Source: Tetradesmus obliquus
Lineage: Eukaryota > Chlorophyta > Chlorophyceae > Sphaeropleales > Scenedesmaceae
Assembly: GCA_030272155.1 (NCBI GenBank)
Contig: CP126195.1
Span: 3,827,001 to 3,891,000, forward strand
DNA length: 64,000 nucleotides
Direction: 5' to 3'
Positions 46,601 through 56,887 of this stretch are shown piece after piece (position 1 is the first letter of the stretch; each line of letters opens with the position of its first letter). The position numbers and the translations under genes are program-made. Under the pieces are notes generated by a model that saw only the letters and a program-made list of their open reading frames with translations, ran no database searches and was not told the DNA's origin.

Positions 46601-47051
46601 TGCCAAGCAGAACTGCGCTGGAGACGCACAGGCCTTCGCTTTCAGCCAATCACGCTGGCATCGCTGGCAGCATGCACAGCGCAGTGCAGCCGCTGCTGCT
46701 GATGGCTCCTCATGTTGTCAGCCATACATTCAACGCAGTGAGTCGCCAGTCAACACCCTTCGCATAAGCTGCACTCAAGCACTTCCATACATGCATCAGT
46801 CAAAAGCACTAGACCAGTCAGTCACCATGCTGAGCCCTGCACCTCAACCCTGCGGCTGTTAGTAAACCCTGTCACGTGTCAACTTCCTCCCTTGCTCAAG
46901 GAGCTTGTACCTTTGAGAGTGACACCCTTTTGCATGCACCTTGTGCCATGATACTGTCGAAGAAACACGTCACTCCAGCCCTCCCAACAACTGTGCACGC
47001 ACAAGCAGTCAAGGCTCAGCTACACCTCTGATAAGGCCACCTCTGACCGGC
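43617..47051. other. Intergenic (3.4 kb) between the two modular secreted genes
   Basis: No confident gene. A minus-strand frame at 43899-44228 (110 codons) has no signal peptide or motif. Two copies of GGTGTAACTAGTG lie near 45933-45964. Confidence 0.5.
45126..45144. repeat. Poly-C tract (19 C)
   Basis: Uninterrupted C19 on the plus strand (G19 on the other), able to form i-motif or G-quadruplex structures; also a likely place for sequencing error. Confidence 0.9.
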
Positions 47052-49691
47052 TTAGCGCCGTGCGCCGGTGTCGTCAAACATGTAGGGCTGCACGCCGCCC
47101 CTGCCTGCCAGCTGTGCATAGTCCACCCCCTTCCTGGTGGCAGCAATGGTGTTCTTGCCGGCACTCGCCACAGCCTTGCCGATGGCGTCCTGCGGGTGGT
47201 GAACAGCAGTGCAAGCAGAGGCATGTGGGGTGTCCGTCAGTGCCAGCCGCCGCCGCAGCATCCCAGACAGACCTGCCCCGCTGCAGGATCATTTGGATTT
47301 TATCCCTGTAACTAGCAGTGCAGGTGTTCTTGTTCGAGCACACCCTTGAACAGGCAACAGCCCACCAAGCGCATCAAAAAACCAACACAAGGAGTCCTGA
47401 CTGATGCTGTGACAAGGCTGAGCTGTTGGCACCACCACAAGCAATTGCTGCCTGTTTACGCACATATGTCCTTTTTGCAAGTGCATGTGTGATCTGAATT
47501 CCAGTGTAACAACAGTATCACCAGCCCACCTGTGCGGCCATGCCTGCCATCTGAATCTTGTCGGAGCGCTGGTAGGAGGCCTGCAGCAGGTGGCGCCGTG
47601 CACCGGTGTCGTCAAACATGTAGGGCTGCACGCCGCCCCTGCCTGCCAGCTGTGCATAGTCCACCCCCTTCCTGGTGGCAGCGGCGGTGTTCTTGCCGGC
47701 ACTTGCCACAGCCTTGCCGATAGCGTCCTGCGGGTGGAGCATACAGTTCAGAAGTGCATGAGCAATTAAGAGGTTGCAACTCGAGGCAGCAGCATTTGCA
47801 GCAGCAGCACCACAACCACCACCAGCACCACCAGCAGCAGCAACTACCCAACACAACAGCTGCCAAATGAACCACACCAAACCCGACAGAATCCTACAGA
47901 ACCTTGGCAGATGCCATTATTATTTTAAAGAATGCGCAGCACACAGTGCGGCGACCCAGGATTGGCAAGCAGCCGGCAGGCGGCCTGCACAACCCTGCCA
48001 ATGCATACCACTGTATATAGCAGCTGTTGTACATGCTCCTTGCTTTTGCAACACCAGCCCACCTGTGCGGCCATGCCTGCCATCTGCATCTTGTCGGAGC
48101 GCTGGTAGGAGGCCTGCAGCAGGTGGCGCCGTGCACCGGTGTCGTCAAACATGTAGGGCTGCACGCTGCCCCTGCCTGCCAGCTGTGCATAGTCCACCCC
48201 CTTCCTGGTGGCAGCAATGGTGTTCTTGCCGGCACTCGCCACAGCCTTGCCGATAGCGTCCTGCGGGTGGAATGGTGATCCAGCAGTGTATTACCAATCA
48301 AAACAGTTGCAAACATGAAGCAGCAGTGACAGCAGCAGCAGCAGCAACAACGGTTTAACACGAGAGCAGCCCAACGCACAACACCAATACTAACAGAACC
48401 TCAACACAGTCTGGGCAGAACCCCGTTGCTGTTGGTCGTTTAACAGTGCAGCAATTTTTGCAGCGCACACAGTGCGACGCCCTAGCCTTGCCCAGCACCC
48501 TGCAGGCAGCCTGCAAAACCTTGACAGTGCATCACTGTCCATCACGGTGCTGCACATGTTGAGGCGTGCTGGGCCCTTTTGCTGCATCATGATATGATAT
48601 GCAGCCCACCTGCGCAGCCATGCCGGCCATCTGCATCTTGTCGGAGCGCTGGTAGGAGGCCTGCAGCAGGTGGCGCCGTGCACCGGTGTCGTCAAACATG
48701 TAGGGCTGCGCAGCCGCGCTGTTTGCCATCTTTGCGTAACTGATGCCCTTGCGCGTGGCAGCCACAGTGTTGCGGCCGCCACCTGCAACTGCCTTGGCGA
48801 TGGCATCCTGCAAGCAGTTGAGGACAAGGCAGGCAACACTGCCTAAGACAGCGCTGTCGTGCTGCTAGCAGCATGCGTGGCGAGCTTTTTGCAGCTTGCT
48901 TGCTGGCTGGCTGGCTGCTATCATCTCAAGGCCCCTAGCAGCAAAGGTGTCAGCCTCACACAGCGAATAATGACAGATGTCAGGGATGCCTGTTCAAGAA
49001 TGCTGCTGCGTACCTAGAGCTGTCGCGCTTGCTTCATGCCGATGCATCTGCGGCAGCACTAGTGCACAGTACTGTGCTGCCTCCTTCTAATGCAGGCTGC
49101 AGTAGGACAGTTGCACCTGCAGAGCTTGTGACAATAAAAAGAGACACTTACATGTGCAGCCATGCCAGCCACCTGGGCGTTGAGGGTATCGGCGACGCCA
49201 TGCGCTTGCAGGAGCACTCGGCCTGAACTCAGCGAGAGCAGTGCGAAGTTCGGGTTACACTCGTCAAATGCCAGTGGAACACGCAGACAATCGGACGCTT
49301 TGTTGTGGGTTACCGGCACAAAGCTCAAGTACTAGCGCAGTAGATGGCGCATGCATACAGCAGGCGAGTGCAGAAGACATACGCGAGGCTAGAGGCTTGA
49401 TCAAGCTGTGCTTCAGTTGCTTCCACCTAGATGCGTCTCAGCACACCCAGAGCACCATCGAAACTTCATATTAGCACGTTTCTGAGCAATTGAAGGCCGT
49501 CGGAAGCTGCGACAAGCTGGCAGGTCAGTGCCAGGCTGCTGACTAGACTGACGCTGAAGCTGCCACAAGCCCTCTACGTGACCTGCTGTGCAACTTGAAA
49601 CTATTGTGTGCATGTCGGGGGTCCGACAAATGACCGCCACCTCACCTTCGCCGAGTGCAACCAGCAGCAGCATCACAAACAGACGCATCAT
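47052..49691 (-). CDS. Secreted modular protein B (66-residue repeats, one per exon), candidate peptide precursor
   Basis: Minus-strand exons 49691-49646, 49222-49152, 48807-48610, 48260-48063, 47727-47530, 47189-47052 (TAA); 282 residues. Exon 1 gives a short signal peptide (MMRLFVMLLLVALGE). Exon 2 starts GRVLLQAHGVADT. Then three full exons of exactly 198 bases, phase 0 at both ends: DAI.KAVA..GKNT.AATRKG, YAQLAGRG, QPYMFDDTGARRHLLQ, ASYQRSDKMQMAGMAAQ. The last exon repeats the first 45 residues and stops right after GARR. So the protein reads signal, then units bounded by RR and beginning HLLQ. Exons 4-6 are nearly identical in DNA; exon 3 is more diverged (NSAAAQPYMF), suggesting recent amplification. 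Cleavage after RR would release four similar peptides, the last one ending exactly at the C terminus. Related to protein A. Role unknown; cell-wall or signalling peptide is inference. Confidence 0.82.
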
Positions 49692-51959
49692 TTGAAACTA
49701 TAGAGCTGTAGTGTGAATTAGCTTCAGTTAAACTTGTAAACCGTGCCGGGCAGCTGCTCTCTTTGGTCTTTTTTCAATCACGAGTTGAGCGGGTGAATGT
49801 CTTATCGGTCCGTCAGTGGTAGATGAATGCGCTTCACAAAGGTATATGCTGCAATCAATTGAACGTTTGCATTAATACCGACGATGTACTTGCCAGCAGA
49901 AGGTCCACTGGTCTGACACGTCATGTCATGCCTCCTCTGCTTCTTGCTCTGGACCTCTGCTTCTTAGAAGTACGTACTGTCAGTATCTGAGCACAAAGTG
50001 CAGGAATCGCAACAACAACGCACGCAGCAGGCCTGGTGCAGGCTAGGCGCTTGCGGTAGCATCTGCGCCAGAGCAGATTCTGGCCAGTCACTGCTGTCCT
50101 GGCCACTAGCCTGCTAGCAGCAGCAGGCGCCGCACCTGCAGTGACTGCAGCGCTGAGCACTGTGTAAAGAGTTGCAACGTGCTTGCAGGCAAACAGTACA
50201 AGCGCAAAGCAGCATAATGCGTACTCACATAGCGAGAAGCGCTGAGCACTGCTGCTGTCCTTCAAAATTGTCTCGCGTGGATGCTGCGCAGCATGCTCCT
50301 AGCAGTTTGAAGGTTTCAGCACATTGAACCTGAAAATATGTGTTACATCAAAAGAACACATGCAAGGCTGCATGTCTGGCTCGACACTAGAATGGCCCAT
50401 CCCAATGCAGGATAATCTCAGATCCAACCCATCCACCTGCTGCCCCGACTTGGTGCTGCAAATCTGCATTTAAGGCGCAATCCAGGCAACCAGTGTGCGC
50501 ATGCGGCCCGCTCCAGCTGTACACACTTGCTGCATGCACCATTCAGACGCAGTCAGTCTATATCCAGAGGCCGCCAGCGACTGGGGCGTACACACCACTG
50601 TGTATGCTGCCACGTATGCTGCCACGACATATGCCATGCTACTTGACCGACCCCTCATCCACATGTTCGGAGGTGGCAAAGTCAGTCCTCTTCGAATGGA
50701 GCGGGCCGTCCAGCCTATCTGCAACTGCGGTTGCTCAGCGAGGTAGTGCCTAGCCAAGGCCTGCAGCCAGGGAAAGTGCAGCAGGTGGACACATACAGAC
50801 AGTGCAGCAGAGATGGCACAGGTTGTGATGTATAGTTAATTAGCACAGTCTGGTCCATTGGTCGGGGCTGTCCCAAGAGCACTTGAATTTGCAGTGGTGG
50901 AGCAATTCAACACTTTTACACAAAAGCAGACGCTGTCCAAAACAGTGTCACTCAATGGCACCATGACAGTGACGCACCCAATGCTGGCACGCATCTGCAT
51001 GCCTAGCAGCGGCGCGTACATGAGCTCAACGACCCTGCAACTTGCTGCGCTTTCATGTTGAGCAGCAACGCAGCAACACATACTGCTCTCTGCATATGCA
51101 GATTCAGGCAGCATGAGGCACGCACCATCTCACTTGCACTGTCGAGCGCTGTGCAGCTTGGATGCTGGCATGACATGCTGGCTGTGTCTGATGTTTGCAT
51201 CAGTACAAGGCATATTCTGTGTGTTGCCACTGCTTTGATCAGCAGGCAGACTCACGTGACAGCAACCAGCCAGGTGTGGCAGTACGCTTGCCATCTGCGC
51301 CTGCTGTTGCACCAGCCTGCCCCGCAGCTGTGTTGGGGGTGCCAAGCACGCGCTGACCGCATGCGGCATCAAATGCATAACCATCGCTCGGCATTTCTCC
51401 AGGGGTGCTGTCAAGTCTTACGTAGCTGCAGGCAGGTGGCACAATGAATTTGTGGCTGAATGTTGGATATGGCCTTTGGGATCATGCAGGCTGCCAAGCA
51501 CGCGCATTGTGCATGGCGCTATGCTATGCTGCACTTGTGCGCAAGACAGTGCCCTCCACCATGCAGCTGAGAGCATCGGCACACCATTGAAGCTGTTCTA
51601 CAGCTGCTGCTGTGGCTGGTGACTGATGCAGTGCCTGCCACCTCAAGCAACAGCAGCAAGCTTCTGCCCAATGCGGCTGATACAGGCAGCATGCTATTGT
51701 TGAATGATCCAGCTGCTGCCACCCACATCATTCCATCTGGGCGCGACTCCACTTGATGTATGCGGTGCCGTGGGCCGTTACTGCAGGCACACACAGCAAC
51801 CAACAGCAGCAGGGATACGAGCTTCTTGCAAGCCATGTAGCGCAACAGCGGAACAGGCTGCAGCTGCAGCTACAGAACAGGCAGATCAGGCAGACCACAC
51901 TGCTGTGCCATCTGTGCCATGCAATGCCGCAGCCCCAGCTGCATGCTGCTGCAGTGCCG
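49692..51959. other. Upstream region of modular protein B, mostly without recognisable genes
   Basis: Contains only one weak candidate, the signal-peptide-bearing frame at 51519-51836. Nothing else is supported. Confidence 0.5.
51519..51836 (-). CDS. Possible small secreted protein (weak)
   Basis: ATG at 51836 opens MACKKLVSLLLLVAVCACS, a good signal peptide that resembles in style the first exons of modular proteins A and B. The following 86 residues (for example LPVSAALGRSLLLLLEVAG) match nothing known. It could be an orphan signal exon of a third paralogue, a real short gene ending at 51519, or chance. Confidence 0.25.
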   Translation of the reverse strand: MACKKLVSLLLLVAVCACSNGPRHRIHQVESRPDGMMWVAAAGSFNNSMLPVSAALGRSLLLLLEVAGTASVTSHSSSCRTASMVCRCSQLHGGGHCLAHKCSIA

Positions 51960-53214
51960 TCATTCCCACAGGTGCAAGTCACTTGCACGCCGACGGTCAG
52001 CGTCGCCCAGCAGCAAAAGACTGAGGGACCCGCATTCGGCTGGATTCATCTGACAAAATCACAAGCCAGCTGCGCTGTGCGCACCTCTTCCACTCCCCTG
52101 GCAGCATTTTGCCATCCTGCCAGGTCACAGATTGGTAGTACTTCTCACCAGTGAAGGCATCGATCTGAAGCAGGCAGCACGTAGCAGTTGATGCTGTTTA
52201 AGTTCGTATGACATGTGATGAGCAGCTGAACGGTGTCCAACGTACAGTGCCGCACGCAGCACTTACGATGTTGGGCGTGCACTTACAATGTTGGGCGTGC
52301 TGTTGGGCAGCTTGTCAATAGCCTGACCTACCATGCTGGCACCTTGCCCGGCTCAGGAATTCTTGCGCCAATCCAGGCATGCTGGAGTATGACAGTGGGT
52401 ATGCACAGCTGGCAACTCACTGACATCACAGCAGCTGCAGGATCTTGTGGTGGTGTAGGGCTGCGTATGCTGCAAGTGCCGTACGTGCAGCACACATGAC
52501 TGCTTGGCTGTGCCGCTGCTTGCCTTGTAGTTATGCCAGGGGCAGTTGAGACAGGTCTTGCCGTTTACTTCTTCTATATCGCCCAGGCTCTGCAGGCAGT
52601 GCACAGTGACAGTTACAACTCTTGCATCGGCAGCATAGTGTTGAGTAGTGCCATGTATTGGGCAGTGCTATGTCTGTAAGCATGTGCACGAGATTGTTGC
52701 CAGCATTGATGCAGTGCTGCCGATTGCGACGTGTTGCTAGGCTGCAAATCAACAGCTTGTCCAACAAAGCTGCCAGATCATCCACATAAACCAATACCAC
52801 TAATGGCAATAGTGTAACAGTGGCTGGCTGTGACACTGGCAGTGCTGCCATCCAACAGAGCAGAAGCAGTGTGCCGGCAACGCTGCTGCTGCTGCTCACC
52901 AAAGGGCCTCCTGCATGAAAGCATATGCTGTCTATGCACGTCAACTGTCCTTTGACTTTCAGCACGGATACATAACGTCCCTGTTGGCATGTGTGGCAGG
53001 GCAGTAGCAACAGCAGCAGATCAGTACATGTGTGGGCGTGACGCTCCGACGGCCTGCAGAACCCGAGGCTTGCAGAATTGCTGCAAAAGCACCAGTAAAG
53101 CCTTTTCACCTGTATGCAAGTGTGCATTCGGCCTGTCGCGGCGAGGGAGCTTGCTGGCCCCACTTGTACCCAATCATGACCAATCGTCTCTGCCTGCTCG
53201 GTTGCTGTCGCCAT
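51960..53214 (-). CDS. Small Rieske [2Fe-2S] protein (RFESD-like)
   Basis: Minus-strand exons 53214-53110, 52980-52900, 52589-52524, 52164-52085 and a last exon that is uncertain: starting 52039 (CGAATGCGGG, stop at 51997) or 52020 (stop at 51960). About 124-130 residues. No transit or signal peptide is obvious (MATATEQAETIGHDWVQVG). Rieske ligands: C55 and H57 in CIDSICFHAGGPL, C78 and H81 in CLNCPWHNY, preceded by LGDIEEVNG, exactly the spacing and wording of animal and algal RFESD-type soluble Rieske proteins. Then IDAFTGEKYYQSV. Such proteins carry one high-potential iron-sulfur cluster for electron transfer; partner unknown. The third intron has a GC donor (AAG|GCAAGC). The first donor could also lie a little earlier. 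Head-to-head with the SET gene. Confidence 0.85.
52261..52300. repeat. 20-bp tandem repeat in a Rieske-gene intron
   Basis: Two copies of ACTTAC(G/A)ATGTTGGGCGTGC. Confidence 0.9.
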
Positions 53215-53508
53215 GGTGTTTTCAGATGCAGGGTTCAATGAAAAACCTCTGATTGCACATGATCCACTGCGTATGTGGCAAGGGGAAGGGGAAGTCAAAC
53301 GGCGTTAGCACGTCAGCAAATACGGGGTGACAAGGTTGAGTCCGCTACAAACGGGCACTGTCGAGCAGACGGATATTTACATACTTTGCGATCCGACATT
53401 GTCTTCGCATCGGCGAGGATAATCGTCTGACAAGCGCCACCCCCAGCAGCAGTAGCAGCACAGCATCAGCAGCAGCATCAGAAGAAACAGGTACAACAGA
53501 CGAGCAAC
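53215..53508. promoter_or_regulatory. Short bidirectional promoter region (Rieske / SET)
   Basis: Only 294 bases separate the two divergent start codons, so the two genes probably share a promoter region. No TATA box or known element is evident. Confidence 0.55.
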
Positions 53509-54330
53509 ATGAGGTCCCTTACTCAGGCTGCAAGTGGAGGTGGAACAAGAAGCTATGGGTGGCAGAGGCAGCGTGCAAAACATCATGGCAGCATTTCCAG
53601 CACAGCTGCTGCTAGCACAGCCTCCATCATGCTGTCCTCTGCCCAGCAGCAACGACACAACCACAAACCATACCCTCAGTTTCATGCGCACTATTCCACA
53701 GCAACAGCAACGCCCACAGCACATGAGTTTAGCAACAGCAGCCGCGCCCTAACAGCAGCTAGGCGCGCCTCGGCCGCAGTCACAGCAGCAGCAGGCGCAG
53801 TGACAGCAGCAGCTGACAGCGCCGCAACAGCCCCTGACTTGGATCCTCAAGTGTATCTGGACCCATCTGTGAGCCCTGCAGCATTTGTAGGCCCCATAGC
53901 AGTCAAACACATCCCTGGTGAGCTTGCAATCATGTCCAGTGCAGAGCTCAGCTGAAATACCTGGTGAGCTTGCAATCATGTCATGTCCAGATACACTTTG
54001 AAGAGGGCACTCTTCAGACACTGTTAACTGAGACCTGCAATCCGTGCGAACTTCAACCAGACCCGTTTTAACCTGCTGTTTGTATGCTGACACCAAGCTG
54101 CTGGTGTGCATACACTTGCAGGCAAAGGCCGGGGCTTGGTGGCAACCCAGCAGCTGCAGCCAGGGCAGCTGCTGCTAGTTACACCCCCACTAGCCCTAGT
54201 GGAGGCAGATCTGGGAGAGATCCCAGATCACGATGAACTTCAGGAGGTCATGTGCAGCAGCGGCGCACAGTACACCAGCTGGCAGGCTGCATGGATGCAA
54301 GCTCTTGTGTGCAGCGTAGAGCACGGCAAC

Positions 54331-54367
<37 letters not shown>

Positions 54368-56304
54368 CTGACTTGTCAGTGCCAGACATGCTGCCGCCAG
54401 CAGGATACAGCAGCTGGTATGGCGAGCCTGCGGCTGGCAGCACTGCTGCTGCTGCTGCTGCCGCTGCTGCTGGTCCTCGTGTGCCTTTTCAGGAGCTGGG
54501 GTTGGATGAGGAGAGGCTGTGGGGTGCAATTGGTGAGTGTGCGCGGTGATGATGGCAATACATGGACGTTGTTGTTGACAGTGAGTTTGCATTTTTTGAG
54601 CAAGCATTCTAACAACGTAGCCTGTAGTTGTTATTACAATTGCCGTACTTGGTGCTAGCATCTTGCTGCAACGCCGTCAGATCAGGGGAGGTGGCCTCTG
54701 CACGATAGCCGGAGCACTTCTTGTTGTCCTGCTGCTGCTGCTGCTGCTGCTGCAGTGCTCAACTGCTATGGTGAGGGCTTCCAGGACCTGCCAGCCACAC
54801 TGTGCAGTGGAGCTCCCATTAGCAGCCAGCTTGGGCTGTGGGGGCCCTTTGCACTGCTCAACCACTCCTGCTGGTGCGTGCGTTACGCTGCGCCCACATG
54901 CTGCTAGACACGGTGTTGGTTGTCAGTGCAGCTGCCCTAGCTGCATGACTTGCGCTGTGCATTCACCCGCTGCTCAACTCAGCCACACAAAGGACGGCCA
55001 ACGTGAAAGTAGTGGTAGTCAGATTTAGTGACGATCATGACAACACCCATGCACCCCCCAAGCTGGCAGACTGACAGCGGTTTCCCTGTCCGCCTGTTGG
55101 GCTGCACCCCCTTGCAGCCCCAACACAGTGAACTACACGCTGCGAGACAGCATGGTGGTGCGGGCAGCAGCAGCGCTGCCGGCTGGCGCTGAGCTGTGCA
55201 TCAACTACCTGGGGCGGGGTGCGCTGCGGCCGCTGAGTCAGCGCCAGCTGGAGCTGGAGGCGTGCTATGGCTTCAAATGCAGCTGCGACAGGTGGAGATG
55301 ATATGAGCTTGCAGTGGGCCTAGCCTTTTTTCATACGGGCAGTGCGTCCAGATGTATATGCACATGTAATGCCATCTTTACGTTCTTGAAAGGCTGCAAA
55401 TGACTACTGAGTCACTAGGGATCGAGCTGGCAGCTGTGGCGGCTGGTGCAGTTGCTGCATGGCAGTGAGCAGCAGGAGGCATCCATATGCTCTGGCCTGA
55501 GCTGCAACCGCAGTGGGTGGCCTCATATGCAGAGCTTGCATACTGAATGTCGAATGTAGGCGGGCTGCACCTCCACACTAGGTTGATGCCGGTAAAGACT
55601 CTCATTGCCCTTCTGCTGCTGCTACTACTGCTGCTGCTGCTGCTGCCGGCAGGTGCCAAGCTGAGGCAGCTGCTGCTGACAAGGCAGCGTCAGCACCCGG
55701 CCAGGCAACCAACCTCGGACAGCTGCTGGATGCAATACACGCTGCGATTGGCAGCCAGTACGAGCCTCAGCTTCAGGAGCTGATGAGTGAGATGCAGCAG
55801 GAAGAGGGGGCCGCAGCTGACAAGGAGCAGCAGCGGCAGCAGCAGCAGGAGGTGCGAGGGGCCTTGGTGCGGCTAGCGGCAGAGATGCAGCAGCAGTGGG
55901 AGGACTTGCAGTCGGCTTGCAGCAGCAGCAGCAGCAGCAGCAGTAGTGAGGATGGTGCTGCGCTGCTGCAGGCCTGGTCAGAGGGCAGTGCATTTGACCT
56001 GCTGGGTCTCCTGCAGGAGGCCCTGGCAGCAGCCGGCAAAGATGACACAGCTGTGCTTGATGCAATGCTGCATGTGTGTCAAATCTTGTCCCCTGGCAGT
56101 GATCTGCACGTGTTCCATGCATTGAGGCGAGCCAGTGTGGCACAGCAGAGCAGGGGAGAGGACTCTTTAGAGGCAACAGCTGCTTTTGAGAAGCTGGTTG
56201 AGGCGCTGCGAGTGCGGTATGGGCAGCAGGTGGTGCAGGATGAGCAGCTGCTGAGTGCAATGGCAGCTGCCAGCAGCCAGGCAGCAGCTATGGTGGCGTT
56301 CTAG
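53509..56304 (+). CDS. SET-domain protein (SMYD/RuBisCO-LSMT-like lysine methyltransferase), probably organelle-targeted
   Basis: Exons 53509-53917, 54122-54532, 54756-54873, 55118-55291, 55653-56304 (TAG); 587 residues, phases agree. The first exon is Arg/Ser/Ala-rich without acidic residues over its first 100 positions, like a transit peptide. SET begins GKGRGLVATQQLQPGQLLLV (about 137), is interrupted by a Ser run and an Ala run, and resumes with LLNHSCCPN (about 307-315) and AGAELCINYLGRG, ending in the post-SET-like CYGFKCSCDRC. These are the AdoMet-binding and catalytic motifs of SET enzymes. The C-terminal exon is helical and rich in Gln, Glu and Ala. Methyl transfer from AdoMet to a lysine is expected; the substrate is unknown. 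Intron 1 carries a copy of the exon 1 donor region, and introns 2 and 4 end in CTG arrays. Confidence 0.85.
53959..53990 (+). repeat. Echo of the donor region of SET-gene exon 1
   Basis: CCTGGTGAGCTTGCAATCAT is repeated from 53914 in the downstream intron, so the donor was copied. Confidence 0.85.
54729..54755 (+). repeat. (CTG)n forming the acceptor region of SET exon 3
   Basis: About eight CTG triplets ending CTGCAG|TGCTCAACTG. A CTG/CTA tract (about 55612-55645) plays the same part before exon 5. Confidence 0.9.
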
Positions 56305-56724
56305 ACGTTTGCCAAGAAGCAGGTTGCTGGTAGAGGGACAGTGGGGCTGGCTGGCAGCAGCGCTGCGGCTTTTGCAGTTGTTGCACGTCGGCAAGGTTGT
56401 TGCGGTTGCTTTGAAAAAAACTGCCACTGACCTCGACTTCTAAGCCGCACGCTGCTGCGTAATTCGTTGTCCGTTGACAATGTTGTTGTTGGCCATGTTT
56501 TGACACACCGGACCCCACAGAGTCTGTGCACGTGCGCCGCACGTTACCAACATGATGATAACAGTGACAGTCCCCACATTGCGCAGTTACCAGCATTGAC
56601 TGCGGGATCAGCACAGTTCAAAGCTCAGATAACTGATTGAATCAGTGCCACTGCATGGCGCAGCACATGTGCACTGATAGTCACTGCAATCCACGCCGCC
56701 ACTGGCAGCAGCACCGCACAGGTA

Positions 56725-56854
56725 CAGCACGGCACACGACGCCACTGACCTACGTTGTGCACATACGTGATTGTAGTGTACACAAGGTATCACAGCACGA
56801 CACGTGACGCCACTGACATACAGTGTGCACATATATGATTGTAGCGTACACGAG
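56725..56854. repeat. Tandem duplication between convergent genes
   Basis: 56725-56786 and 56793-56854 are direct copies with a 68-base period, sharing GCCACTGAC, GTGCACATA and GATTGTAG. They lie just past the 3' ends of the SET gene and the next gene. Confidence 0.85.
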
Positions 56855-56887
56855 CATGTGTTGCATCGCCATGCATGTGCCACATCA

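Noticed and set aside
53959-53990. Use of the echoed donor as the true end of SET exon 1
   Set aside because: Reading on to the second donor passes a TGA in frame; the first donor gives the correct phase to GKGRGL.
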